Shown here: piece after piece, positions 11,309 to 23,133 of the stretch
How the letters are laid out: each line of letters begins with the position of its first letter
How positions within the stretch are numbered: the stretch's first letter is position 1
Origin: Paracyclopina nana
Lineage: Eukaryota > Arthropoda > Copepoda > Cyclopoida > Cyclopettidae
Assembly (NCBI GenBank): GCA_019096065.1
Contig: JAGUCH010000005.1
Coordinates: 3,410,001 to 3,474,000, forward strand
DNA length: 64,000 nucleotides
Reading direction: 5' to 3'
Program-made: the position numbers and the translations under genes
The notes under the pieces: generated by a model
Told to the model about the DNA's origin: nothing
Seen by the model: only the letters and a program-made list of their open reading frames with translations
Databases searched by the model: none

Positions 11309-11372
11309 GGAAAATTTCCAACCCCTTGAGCAGCGTTCCGAAATTTCCGTCTCGAGGGGCTGAAAATTTTCC
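11309..11372. repeat. Inverted repeat, 22-bp arms, 20-nt loop (pre-miRNA-sized hairpin)
   Basis: The left arm is 11309-11330 and the right arm is 11351-11372. Nineteen of 22 positions are complementary and all three differences are transitions, so G-U wobbles can form on one strand or the other. The surrounding 250 bp is richer in GC than its flanks. It could be a foldback repeat, a structured RNA or a small-RNA precursor; the sequence alone does not say. Confidence 0.6.
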
Positions 11373-11911
11373 GTACATTTTGCTGAGGTAATTGCCTAGT
11401 GAAATGGGCGCAACTTTTGTCCGCGAGTCACATTGAGCCGGCTTTTCTGACAGCAAATCGAGCTAGCTATAACTATTGTTCCCAACTTAGAGTATCTTTT
11501 GGTAACAGTGCGGTTTGCAGAATTATTGTTATTTACAATTTTCATCACTACTTCGAGCTGTAGACATCAATCATGAATGACACACAGAAATTGTCGTTCC
11601 TAGTTTTCAATTATCAAAACTATGGCTAAATGTTTATCATAGTTGGCTGCATTCTCACTAAATACCAAAAATCATTGTTCAACCCAATGGTTCCTTCTTA
11701 ATTGAAATCATTATTTAGACTTATGAGAATTAAGAGTGGGAGTTCATGAACGAATCAATTTTGAGCAATTCTGAAGGAAATGCTCTTACCATCTTTGTGC
11801 AATTTTCTGATTTTTTATCGGAATAATTCTTTGCCCCAAGTACACCTAAAAGCCCAGTTCAAAAGCTAGCGTATACTTGTGTTCAATATTCCACTCAAAT
11901 TAATTATCCTA

Positions 11912-12080
11912 GAGGGCGTTCTCATATCGCATTTTAGTTTAACCAAAACTGATACTGGTTAGACCAAACTGACTTTTGTCCGGACATAAGTCAGCATTTT
12001 GTAGCGTTTAGTTTAACCAGAATCAGTGTGGTTTAACTAAAATCAGTTTTGGTTAGACCAAGCAATATGAGAACGCCCTC
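11912..12080. mobile_element. 169-bp MITE, TA target-site duplication (Tc1/mariner-like)
   Basis: The terminal inverted repeats are 19 bp, at 11912-11930 and 12062-12080. They match at 18 of 19 positions (GAGGGCGTTCTCATAT then C or T, then GC). A TA dinucleotide flanks each end (11910-11911 and 12081-12082), as expected for Tc1/mariner-superfamily insertion. The interior has no coding capacity but repeats GGTTAGACCA and TTTAACCA units in both halves. It is therefore a non-autonomous element that would depend on a transposase encoded elsewhere. Superfamily assignment rests only on the TA duplication and small size. Confidence 0.75.
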
Positions 12081-13168
12081 TAGTCTGCGAATCCCCCTTC
12101 TACGTAATGTTAAAACTTACTATGCTTTCCTATATGGCTGATGATGAAGATATTTATCATTCACCACTAACGAGCCGTGTTATGGTGCGTTTGTCTAGAG
12201 ATGTGAATTGGCGCTGGGCAAAAGTAAGAATGCTGGATTGTGGCGCGATCAGCGACTCATTTATCTGTCTTGAGCCGCTCGGCCCAGCGTTGAAAACAAA
12301 ATTCAAGTTTCTATTCATCATTTCTATCGGCAATGCAATGGGCATGTCTTTTTTCAGTGACCTACAATACGACATAAAAATGACGCATGCATGGGGAAAA
12401 AAGTACGCACTTGACTTATTAGTGATATCCAGAATTTCCTTGAAGATCGTGAAAACTCTCCAACGCAATTTGCGATGACAGAATCATCACGATGCCCATT
12501 TACTTTTTGGCCATATTTCCTAGATATTGTGTATATAATGGTAAAAAAGAGCTTTCTTTTAAGCTTTATCTTAAAAAATATGTAGTCAGAAAAATTAGTT
12601 TCAAGAGGCTATGATATGACTACAAAGTTCAAAAGTTTCTAGCTCGAGGTGTAATTATGTGAGCAACCCCTTCTCCCCTCCCAAACTACAATCTGGTGTA
12701 TTCCAGTCAATCCATCAAGAGCAATGGTCAATTTTCCTTGAGTTAGTGGCTGATGAAATGTTTGACCGACATTTCAAATTTAACCTGCTATGAACCCTAG
12801 ACAACGACCATGCCATCCACACGGTGGAAAGTGGAATAGGTATATACAATTATGACATTTGCCGGGGACAAACATTATTTCTTCGCAAACGTGCGTTGTA
12901 AAATGAAGCATAAAACAAGGACATTCAAAAACTTGTTTTTTAATGTGTTTTGCCAGCCTGTGCTCAAAAATACAATATGCGTAGAACTGGTTTGAGGAAG
13001 TGCCATAAGGTCAAAAAACTGGGTTTAGGATTTCATCAGCCGATTTTCTCACAGTGCATTCTTTTATCATATTATAGATGCCTGAATATTAATCTTAATT
13101 CCTGAGTACATTGATAAGATTATCGCAATGAAGCTAAAAGTTGAACATTTGTTGAGTATCAGAAGAAA

Positions 13169-14394
13169 ATGAAGGTTATATTAGGCTTGCTTTGCTTAGC
13201 CGTCTTTTCCCTCCAAGCTTTTGCTTGGCCAGGAGGCTGCGAAAAGTCCTCAGTTTCTTCCAAACAGTGGACTCTCTCTACAAAGCCCCTTGATTTGTCT
13301 CATTTGACTTTCCCGAATAACAAATTGACCACGAAGCCGCCTCAAAAAGTTGAATTTCTTAGAAATGTGCTGCGCACTTCCAGAGATACCGAAAAAGTCA
13401 TTGATATCACCCAAGGTGCTTCCACACTTAATATCAGCCCATTAAATAATCCATAGATTTTCGAGATGATTTCAGATGAGGATTGCGGGCAAGAAAATCG
13501 AGATAATGGAAGAATTGTCGGTGGAGTTGAAGCTCAACCCCATCAATTTCCATGGATGGTGGCCACAGAAATAGACGGCTTCATCTTTTGCGGAGCTTCT
13601 CTGATAAGTAAATAACCCCCGAAAAAATCAATTTACAGGAAGCGGAAATGTAAACAAAGCCACATGGCACGCGCGCGGCACATTGATAACAACAAAAAAT
13701 AACCGCATAGTTTTTATCAGGTCCCAAGTGGGTGTTAACCGCTGCTCACTGCTCTGAAAATGCAATTTATGTCAACCTCTATTTGGGAGCTCATCGGGTC
13801 TTTTCTGGATCAAACGAACAAGGAAGACTGGAAATTTGCGCCGAGAACACGATCACTCACCCCGAATTTGACTTCCCTAACTATGACATTACTCTCGTTG
13901 AGGTGCCTGTGTCTGTGACGTTTAGCCAGACAATCAGCCCAGTGTGCTTGCCACCTCTCCAAGATGTAGGAATCGAATACGAAGGACAGGAAATGACTGC
14001 CATTGGATGGGGCTACAAGAGCCTGAGTTCTCCCTTTCCAGAGGATGCTTTGAGGATGGTGGATCAATTGCCTGTGCTCACTGACGATTTTTGCAGATCA
14101 GTCTACTCTGCTGACCTGGGAGAAACTTTCCTTTGCGTTGATTCTGTTTTCAATGGAAATCCAGGACATGGCACATGCAATGTAATTTTTCCGTATCCTC
14201 AAGTCTTTTAAATTCTGAGTCCAATATTTGTTTCTCAGGGTGACTCTGGGGGACCTTTGGTGCGCAAAAATGCCAATGACAAGTGGGAGCAAGTTGGAAT
14301 CGTGTCTTTTGGATCGACGAATTGCGAAGAAGGAGCTCCTGATGGATTTACTCAAGTTAACCAGCTTCTTGAATGGATCGCCGATAACCAATAA
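13169..14394 (+). CDS. Secreted chymotrypsin-fold serine protease, brachyurin-like
   Basis: This is an S1A family serine endopeptidase, made as a secreted zymogen. There are four exons: 13169-13415, 13476-13607, 13721-14181 and 14239-14394. Phases agree (1, 1, 0) and the product is 331 residues. Residues 1-19 ([19 protein letters not shown]) are a signal peptide. A propeptide of about 75 residues, without a recognisable clip domain, ends at Arg95, and the mature enzyme begins IVGG at 96. The triad is His136 (LTAAHC), Asp182 (YDITLVE) and Ser283 (GDSGGP). The S1-pocket base, chymotrypsin position 189, is Gly277 in GTCNGDSGG. This argues against trypsin specificity and resembles arthropod brachyurins and chymotrypsins. 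Cys86 in the propeptide can pair with Cys in SPVCLPP, keeping the pro-region tethered after activation. The stop codon at 13454 is inside a 60-nt intron, so the gene is intact. The substrate is unknown; digestion or immunity are both possible. Confidence 0.9.
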
Positions 14395-14405
14395 CATGTG
14401 ATGGA

Positions 14406-14411
14406 CAATAA
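14406..14411 (+). other. Polyadenylation signal AATAAA of the serine protease gene
   Basis: AATAAA lies 12 nt after the protease stop codon, implying an unusually short 3'UTR. Confidence 0.6.
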
Positions 14412-17400
14412 ACCCGTTTGCAATGTTTTCTAAAGGCCCCATATCACGAAAACATTTTCTTTCATAGTATTTGAGGGCCAAGTTCAGTTTCAATGTTCTT
14501 GTTATCACTCTATGGTGAAGCATGGTACAACACTTTCAGGTTTTTCCAGTTTTGCAATTGTAGTACTACACTATTGATTTTAAAAAATCTCGTTTGCTGA
14601 GCTAGGTTAAAAAACAAGCGTTTACTTCAAGCGTATTGCGACATCGTCAATTTTCAACATTCATTCCAACTTGAAAGTTGTGTTTCACTCATGCATCAAG
14701 TAAAACTGTTAAAACTATTGGTATAAACTTGTTATTTAGACCAACTTAATGACACTCTAACAAGCTGACAAATAATTTAAAAACTGCTTCACAGCTCTCC
14801 ATTAGCTAGGCCTATTAAAGTGAAGTCTAGTCGGTGGAATCGAATAACTAACCTTTTCAAACTACTTTTTTGCAAAACCTTCAATATTCTCTTTTTGAGA
14901 AGGCCATATTATATCGACGTTTGAAACTTACTTTAAGATTTTGGTGAGACCTAGAATATTTGGCGTTAACTTTGCATTCTATAGCACGTTTCTCTGAGAT
15001 CTTTCTGGAAGCAGAACATGCTGAAGAGAAATGGGTCAATAAACTGAGTTCCAAGGAAGAAGAAAAGTTCAGCAGCTCCGGGAAAATTCCATTCTGGACG
15101 TTTTCCGGCGGAAAATTACAACAATTGTAGACACGGCATGTTTTCTTCAAAGCTATAAATAGAATGCAACTTGGATACAAGGCCATCTCAAAGAAAACTG
15201 CATTAGCTCTTGCATATGAAAGAAAAGCTAATTTGCTTATTGAGCGCAACGAAAGTTTGCAAACTCGCAACCTTTGAGCAATCTCAATTGTTTGATATTT
15301 CTGTCAAAAATGCCATATATTAAAGGCACCCATTATTGAAGGAAAATGCCAGAGTAACTTCTGCGAAATTAGGCTCAAATCGTCCCATCAAAAGTTGTTG
15401 CAGCCATTACCATTTTGTGCCTCAAATCGAGCATAAAAGTTTTAACATGGAAATTTGGGCCAAAAAAAACGGGACAATATAATGATAAAATTGGCTTGCG
15501 ACGCGGCTCAATGAACTTCCCCATAAATAATCTTAGTGTCATTTGACACAATTTGCCACTTTTAGGGAAAAACTAGCTTGTATAGTTCAGCCATCTGCCT
15601 CCTATTGTTATCGTTGAGTGAGATCTCATTCTGGCATAGCATATAAAGCTTGAATGGTTTTTTAGCACAATTCTCTTGAATCGTAGCAATTTATCACAAA
15701 TCGACACGTGACACAGTCCATAAAATTAAAGTGGAACGTGATTATTCGGCTGTTCAAGTGCCATTAGCTATCCAAACAAGACTGAAATTTTGTTCCTTTT
15801 TCCCTTGGGAGCTCACGGTTTTCCCAGCATGAACACTTTTGCACTATACAAACTTTTCTCCTCAGGACGCAACTTCTACTATGCTACTTAATTTAGATGA
15901 AGCCGTCGCACACTCGCATTTGTCACAAATGAGCACACAAAAGTGTTTTAATTCCCGACAAGATAGACATCTCTTCTGCAGCTGCGAAAAAATTAAGTCA
16001 TATCCTCTTTTCTGGTGTTGACTGCCAAGCTTTGAAATTCGTTGATTCCAAATTATGTGACAGTCTTTCAATGTGAGAACAACATTGTTGGGGCAAACTG
16101 TCAAAGTTCACACTTTGCTTACTATAAAAAAATCACAGCCTCAATGGCATCGCAATAAAGTTGGCAAAAAAAAGGTAAAAAACAAACGTTTGCCACATCA
16201 CCACGATCAGATAAGAATCTGTAATTGCTGCTGATCATTATGACTTTTCCGGCCGCCATGCGTACATGTACAGCTTAATTAGCAGGAATTTTTCAGCAAA
16301 TGCTTCAGTTGCTTTGGGCCAAAGGCAAATAGTATGACTAGTTATACGCAGTTGAATTTGACGTTATTCCGAGTGCAGTAAATCTTAGCTTAGTTGGCTG
16401 TCAATTGGCGACAAACAATCATCATCATCTTAATCCGGAAAACAAAGCCACGATAAGCTCAACTTTCCCATTCAAAACTTGACAATTTGACATGTCGTAT
16501 TTACTGCATATATATAGCATGCATTCCTGCCCGATTTTCGGCTCTTTCCACGAATTCATCATAATTGAGGTGCAATGAGTCAAGTCGACCTGGATTTGGA
16601 CTTGAGTGAGAAATCCGGGGATCATAAAATGAATATAATGTCCTAATGGTGTGAATTTCACACTAACTCGCGGGCAGCAATTTAAGCAATTTTTTGCTGC
16701 TGCTATAAGGGCTCCAAATTGCGCCTATTGATTTTGTGAATCATCATGTTATATGGCCGCGTGATGAGGATGCTAAAATGTTTGGTTGGGTTGATGATTG
16801 TTTGCTCAAGACTAGGAAGGCCAATAAGTGGATTTGTCACACATGTTGGACTTTTTTCCTCCTATAGCATATACTATATACAGCTTTCTTCTCATGGCGT
16901 CCGTGCTTGGGGCGAAATGGCTAATTTTTTGTGGATTGTCGATACCTCATCATCTTCATCATCAGCGTGTGTAAATAGCATCATTTGTGTGCAGGCTCTA
17001 TTGGATTTGGGCGATGCTCTGCTGTACCTTTCCGACTCTCATTATTGGCTCGTGTTCCGCCGTCTGTGTCCCAAGGACCATCATAAAAATTATGGGACTT
17101 CGCTAATTAATCCATTTCCAATTTCCGACAGCTCTTTTTTAAAAAACAGATTTTGCTTTGAGGTTTCGAGACGATAAAATTGCATATTCCGCGACTTTCG
17201 CGCTTGTAGTTGTTATGCTCAGAATTCTTCGTAGGTGTGATGATTTGCTGAAGCATTTTTAAGGCGAAAAATTGCACAAGATTTAGCAGCGTTTATGGCC
17301 GGGCTTGTCGTAAATCTAGGGATAATGATTTTAAAGTCTTCCTCGGATTCTGCGGACCTAAAGGCATCGTTTGATTGCTTGTTGGTGAGCAAACATCAAA

Positions 17401-18160
17401 GGAGAGCTGGAGGGCCAATCATGATTGGACCAATATGGCTGCTCTTTACGTATTTACCTCCGCATTACTGCTCCTCATCTCTCTCCTCTGTGCTTCATAT
17501 TGTCATCTTAGAAAAACAATTCCCCAATGCGGGCATTTTGTGCAATCATCCGGAGCAACAAACATCAAGGCCTTCCACATCATGTCCTTTTACGGGCGAA
17601 GGAGGAATAACCATGGCTCATCTTCGAAATCAAGCTTTGCTTTGCTTTTTCAAGAATCAAGCTTTTCTATTACCCAATCACTGTAAAAATATCTGAATTG
17701 CATATGCTACAGCTGTAATTTATTTATGAGACACTATGAAGGCTTACGCGTATCGTGACCTCATAGCTAAGTGTGTTCCCTGATAATTAATGCAAAAAAT
17801 AGACGTAAGCCTTTTATCGAAAAAATGAACGAGAAGTCGATCCAGATTATTAGGCAAAGTGCCTTGCGCATTTTCTACAACATTCGTCTCACAATAAACT
17901 TTTAAGAGAGTTGTGTGCGTGTATTGCAGCAGTACCGCAAGAAAAAGTGTAAGTAGCATACATATAAGCTAGTAGAAGCTTTCCTCAAATAGATAGAAAG
18001 TCACATCATCCCAAATTACGAGCAGCAGAGAAGGAGGAGCTCCATGCCAACTTCCCGCCTCGCTGTTTTGTCTTCGAGCCGCGATTCGCGGCGCGGTTCG
18101 CGGTTAGGTTCAAAAAGTGCGAGCTTTCGCCCGATTCCGCGGCCGCCAAGTTCGTCGCGT

Positions 18161-18168
18161 GTCACACT
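18161..18168 (+). promoter_or_regulatory. Core-promoter-like GTCACACT motif upstream of exex
   Basis: GTCACACT inside a GC-rich stretch 150 bp upstream of the exex ATG resembles the insect core-promoter 'motif 1' (GGTCACACT type). It is a short match, so it is only suggestive of a transcription start nearby. Confidence 0.25.
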
Positions 18169-18317
18169 GAGCTACTACGACTGTGTAATGTTGAAGAGGA
18201 CTCTAATGTGATAGCTAAGAATTGTAATGACGTGTTATGGGGCGCTGATGTGGCCGCAATTCTTAGATCACGAGCATTGTAAAACGACGACAATCATCTC
18301 ACAGTCGACACAAAGTC

Positions 18318-20562
18318 ATGGCCTCGCAAACAAGTCCGCCGCCTTCGCCACCAAGCTCGGCCTCTTCGGCCTCACCACCAACGACAACCCCAATAAAGGC
18401 CACTATGCAGCACCAGCCTCAGTCATTTTGCATTGATGCCCTGCTGAGGCCGTCGGCCTCGCCTGGGGACGGGTCGGGTTCGAGCCCGCCCTCTAGCCCG
18501 GCCTCCAGCCCTAATTATGGAATGAGGACATCCTCGCTTTTGCCAGCCTCCGCTTTGTTTCCCGGAAATGCCGGGGGTGGCAGTTTGTATCCCTACCCTG
18601 GCTCGCTACTCAATGTGGCGGCCTCGGCGGGACCTCCGACCTCGTCGTCTGCAGCCTCGTCTCTGGAGAACGTCCTGAAAAATGGGATGAATATGCAAAC
18701 AGTCCAATTGGAGTGGTTGGCTCGAACTGGCATGCTGTACCACCGTTTTCCAGAGTTGGCAGGTAATTTGTCACTGTTTTTCTCTCGCTGAATTTCGCTC
18801 CCGAAAATTACATATATGATATAGATTCGTCAGTTGGCAGACAGTTACTGTATTTTTATCTGTCATTCATAAATTGAGCGGGATTAGCTCGTGTTTTTCT
18901 AATCGTTGCTTGATATGTAAGTGACATTGCTAGTAGTATTTATTCGCGGACATTGCGGCCTAATAAACATATTGTGAGTGTTTTTTCCGTTTTGAGCAAC
19001 GCGCGGCCAGATGTGCGGACAGCCGTGTAATTCACTTGTTCCGCATATCAAAAGCCATCTATAGATTTACTAATCCCTTCCATTGCTTTTGATTTTTCGT
19101 TTATGCTATTTCGTGGCTTTGCCCTTTTAACATAACAAAGGGATGCTGTTAAACGGTCGCAGCATGAGGTCTCAAGCTGCAGGGCCAAGTTTTCAATTTA
19201 TGTGCTTTCACTTCGGCTGCTGCGTCTGACAATTAATTATCCAAACAGTAGCTTATTTAATCATTTCTGCACTTATGAATATAGAGAAAGCTGCATTGGC
19301 TGTCTCTGCTCTCGCATGGCATTATGTATGGCAGCAATTTAGGGATTATTTGTCATCCTATATGAGAATTTGGAAAGTCCACGACGTACTATTTATGCGT
19401 GCGGGACCCCCCGCTGCCGCTAAAGGCGTCACCCACTTAATTGGATTTAATAGGATTCAATATGTCAGCCATGGAAAAAAGTCTGTTTTGATTTTTCTGC
19501 TCAGTGAACTTTTGAAAATTGCCATTAGAGCGCAGAGCCAAGCTGTCTGCGACTGCTTGCAGCTTTTTTTTATGACATTCATCGTTTTCAAAAGATTAAG
19601 ATTAGAACAACATGTGTTGATATTAGCCACTAGTGCTAGGTACCTTGCTCATCGATTTGCTTAAACAAACTGTGGGGATCAGCTCTGCAGAAAGGGGGAT
19701 TTGCTAATAAGAGTGACTGAAGGGCCATAAATGGATCACATCTGTAAGTCCACCTCAGCTATGCGCGATCATGTAATGCACTGCGTTATATTGTATAGCT
19801 ATTAGCAAAAGCCATATATAAACTAACTGAGAATTAATGAATTTACAGGTGGGCCTCAGCACACTTTGCTCGGCAAGACGCGGCGGCCTCGCACAGCTTT
19901 TACGAGTCAGCAGCTTTTGGAGCTGGAAAAACAATTCAAGGAAAACAAATACTTGTCCAGACCCAAAAGGTTCGAAGTTGCGACCGGCCTCTGCCTCACC
20001 GAAACACAGGTAGAATTGATTCAAATAACACTTGGAAATATGGCCATGATCAATATAATTGCGTTAGGTGAAAATCTGGTTCCAAAATCGGAGGATGAAG
20101 TGGAAGCGCAGTAAAAAGGCTCAACAAGAGGCCAAAGCAAAGGCCGCGGCCGACAGAGTGGCCAAGCAGAATGGCATTACGCTGCCACCAACGCCCAAGC
20201 AGGAAAACAAGTCGAAACGAATCACTGAGGAGGACGAGGCCATGAGTAGCGATCCGGAAGACGACGACGAAATTGACGTGGGTGAAGATTCGGATCCTAT
20301 GCCAAATTCCCCTCCCTCCTCAACCCCAAACTTGATAGCCCCCACCCCGATTTTGGGCCTTCCGCATCCTCCTGCCCTGCAACTGAGGCCACTCCTCCAC
20401 CCGCACCACCAATTGGTGCGGCCTCCAACCTCTAGCTTGGCCTCGGATCTGGACCCCTCGGTGACTAGTCTCAATTCCCTCCTGCCCGCCCATTTGGCCC
20501 AGTTGAGCCAAGCCGCAAACTCCTCGAATGGAAGCCGCCTCTACAGACCCTTCGTGGCCTAA
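18318..20562 (+). CDS. exex: Extra-extra / MNX1 (HB9) homeodomain transcription factor
   Basis: The MNX/HB9 factor specifies motor neurons, and gut or pancreas cells in other animals. There are three exons: 18318-18762, 19849-20009 and 20068-20562, with phases 1 and 0; the product is 366 residues. Near the N-terminus FCIDALL (residues 37-43) is the MNX signature, set in a Ser/Pro/Ala-rich region. [19 protein letters not shown] ends exon 1. The homeodomain spans residues 159-218 ([53 protein letters not shown]), with Gln50 and Asn51. Intron 2 (58 nt) splits it between positions 44 and 45, a classical homeobox site. An acidic segment ([15 protein letters not shown]) and a Pro-rich C-terminus follow. 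Helix 2-3 residues read GLCLTETQ where MNX proteins usually have SLMLTETQ. The start is the first ATG of the frame. Confidence 0.95.
18763..19848 (+). other. exex intron 1
   Basis: A 1.09-kb intron lies between GCAG|GTAATT and TTTACAG. An open frame at 19275-19664 has no recognisable features. It is the only long intron of exex and is a candidate place for enhancers. Confidence 0.7.
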
Positions 20563-20678
20563 AAATCCGTAGTCACACGAACGAAAATTATCGCAATACT
20601 TAACATAACGTAAGCCCCATATGCAACCACCGACATCATTGTATTACTGAAAATATGATTTGTGTGTCCCATCCTCTC

Positions 20679-20684
20679 AATAAA
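20679..20684 (+). other. Polyadenylation signal AATAAA of exex
   Basis: AATAAA lies 117 nt beyond the exex stop codon, a plausible cleavage signal for a short 3'UTR. Confidence 0.55.
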
Positions 20685-21502
20685 ATTCCACGCAGTAATT
20701 AATATTCATGGTCAAAGCATTTTGTCACCATATCCTGGTGGAGGTGCCATATGTCCGGAATTAGCCATCTGTGTTTACACATTTGGCAATCATCATCATC
20801 ACCCTCATCACCTCGTGAAAAATAATCCCCATAAAGAATAATGGGACGCGCGCTAAAGCTGCTCTTCCATAGTAAACTATATCAATAGGGCTCCTCTCGC
20901 TTCCCTAATGGGAGTAAAAAAGCACTCCTCATTGTGGGCAATTGACACGCCCCTATCTCTGCTGCTGCATCCATTTCATGATCGAAGGCCACGCCCCGCA
21001 GTGATTCAGTGTTGCGCAAGCGAACGTTTTTGGTATATCCGCTCATCAAGAATTCCAGTTGAGGTCTGCTTGGTCATCACTCCATCATGAAGTTCGTTAT
21101 TGATGTCCTCAACTGCAACCTAAATTCGCTTAGATGTGATGTTTGCCCACTGCTGCTCCTTTCGCTATCTCAGAGAAAAAATGGGGGAGAAGAAAAAGTT
21201 TCAGCCTCGTTATTCGACTTGTGACTTTTTCCATCCTCCAAAGAGACTCCGGCGGATCAGACTATTGGAGAATTGCCCTACGAAAATCCACTCGCTTTGC
21301 TTTGCAATTTGCGCGATTTTAACTTGGCATTATGAGCATTAAGCAGGGATCAGGCTGCTGCAACTTTTTGCTCCATTCGCAAAACACACACTCGCACTTA
21401 ATTCTTACATGAAGGGAAATTGATTTTGCTTAATAAAGGATTTTCAAATGAATGTGTAATTGCAGCTCGGAATATAAACGATTATATGTAAAGGGGATTT
21501 GT

Positions 21503-21515
21503 GCGCGCGCGCGCG
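21503..21515. repeat. Alternating GC run
   Basis: An alternating GC dinucleotide run is followed at once by GGATTA, a K50-homeodomain-type site. The run is a potential Z-DNA-forming sequence and stands out in an AT-rich context. Confidence 0.6.
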
Positions 21516-23112
21516 GATTAAACCAACCCGGAAATTGATCCTGGAGGCTGGATTAATAATACTCTGACTTTTTATATTATTTTCCACACTAGGAGGAACG
21601 ATTTCCGATGCTGCCAACCTTGCTTTGAATTCGTGCTTGTCTTATACCTAATTATGATTTTAGCCCTTTGGTTGATACTTTTGCTGGGACTCTTTAACCG
21701 AATTCCCACTGTGGCTGGTGCACAGTGGATTGTAAAATCGCCATATGTCGCAAATATCGACTGAGTGAGATGAATCTTGCTGAGGGAGGCACAATCCTTT
21801 TGATGACAAGTTGTTTTGGTCAACAAACATTGGACCGAATCAATCTTGGCTGACCAATGCAATGAAAATCTATTACCATTGCTATGATAAAAGTGGATAT
21901 TCTCTCCTTATGAAGTCAATTGGAGATGGCTAATTTTGCCGAATCCTGGTGGATTGATGATGATGGCATTTTTGATGTTGACAGTCGGATTAATCCAATT
22001 TTTCGGCCTCGCGGAAAGGCCAGATTAAGGCCAGAATTAGTCTTATCACTAGCCAGGATGAAAAAGAAACCCGAAGTTGTGAAATGTTATCTTAGCATTT
22101 GCTGCTTACCTGGCATATTTGCATAGAATTGAAATAAGTTTGCGATTGGCCACTTTATGTCACTTCATTCAGAAATGCCTCTCTAGAAATCTGGACATGC
22201 ATGCACTCACGAACAATGAGTCAATCGTGGAGTCAAGATGACGCATTCAGCCAACAAGAACGCCATATTAATAGCATAAACAAATTGAACATATGCTTAT
22301 ATGTTCTTTGGTGCTTGAGAGCTGCATAATTTAATTTGTTTAAGATTACCAAGTGAGGTTTTTTTCCTGCTCTGTCAATAATTACTTGCTTTGCAGTTCC
22401 CTTGATTAGAATTAGTGGCCTCTTCTAATTGGCCGCCTCAAAAAAAGGTTCACTAGTTGAGCTGCCCATGAGCAAATGTTGAACTTAAAATGTTGAAAAA
22501 CTTCGCTTGCTGGCCAAATTGTTCAGATGGCAAAATGGGGATTTTCTGCTTGAACTAACTAGACTTCGTGGCGCCATATCATCCTCATCAGCTAGCTGCC
22601 ACAGTGGGAAAATGTGTACCCGCAAACAAAAAATGGTTTCAATAATGAGCCTTGGAATAAATGCGCTGAAGAATCAAGCCATGTGCGGGATGAACCAGTT
22701 AAGTGCACTGCACAAGTTTCCCCAGTATGAAGAGTTTGAAGTTCAATTTCAGAATGTGGGGGACTGACTAGCGGGGTATCTAGCAAATAAAATAAAGTGG
22801 AAAACACAACAAAAAGTCTGGTAGTAAGAAAGGGGCATTTGTTGTGTCAATAGTGTTCATGGCAAATCTTGTTATGGTGAGCCAATCCCAAGATCTTTGG
22901 CCACCTTGGAGATGTAGAAGTTGGTAGGTAGTAAGTCACTGATTTTCTTTATGCAAACTTCATGAGCTTCAGATTTGTTGACTTTGCTGGTTGGCAGTCC
23001 ATGGAAATGTGAGCCCTCTACAGATCCTCAAACTATTTGGTACATACTCTGGCAATAATGCCAGCTGTGTTGACAACCATCTATAAGCCACAATTTTCAA
23101 GATTGCTGGCAA

Positions 23113-23133
23113 AAGAAGAAGAAGAAGAAGAAG
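23113..23133. repeat. (GAA)n microsatellite
   Basis: About seven GAA/AAG units are followed by two GCAAGAA-type variant units. It is a simple purine repeat in non-coding DNA. Confidence 0.7.

Larger units (their letters stand above)
10478..13168. other. Non-coding region with hairpins and a MITE
   Basis: No gene was recognised. The region contains inverted repeats at 11213-11266 and 11309-11372 and a MITE at 11912-12080. At 12355-12390 it has a segment resembling part of FBXO28 intron 5. Open frames near 12107-12478 occur on both strands but match nothing I know. Confidence 0.5.
14395..18317. other. Non-coding region upstream of exex
   Basis: I find no gene in these 3.9 kb. The longest open frames (16746-17177, 17295-17696) lack any recognisable domain, and I saw no evidence for splicing them. 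The last 300 bp before the exex start are GC-rich and probably contain its promoter and 5'UTR. The remainder is likely upstream regulatory DNA. Confidence 0.45.

Noticed and set aside
12107-12478. Open frames on both strands of 103 and 123 codons
   Set aside because: There is no recognisable domain, splice context or poly(A) signal. Overlapping frames on both strands in non-coding DNA are expected at this length.
13416-13475. Stop codon after LNNP in the protease reading frame, suggesting a pseudogene
   Set aside because: The stop lies inside a 60-nt intron bounded by CAAG|GTGCTT and TTTCAG. Removing it restores the zymogen cleavage site in frame, and the next two introns also agree in phase.
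16746-17696. Two plus-strand open frames of 143 and 133 codons upstream of exex
   Set aside because: Their composition is Ser/Leu-rich without motifs, two different frames are open over the same part, and no supporting exon borders were seen.
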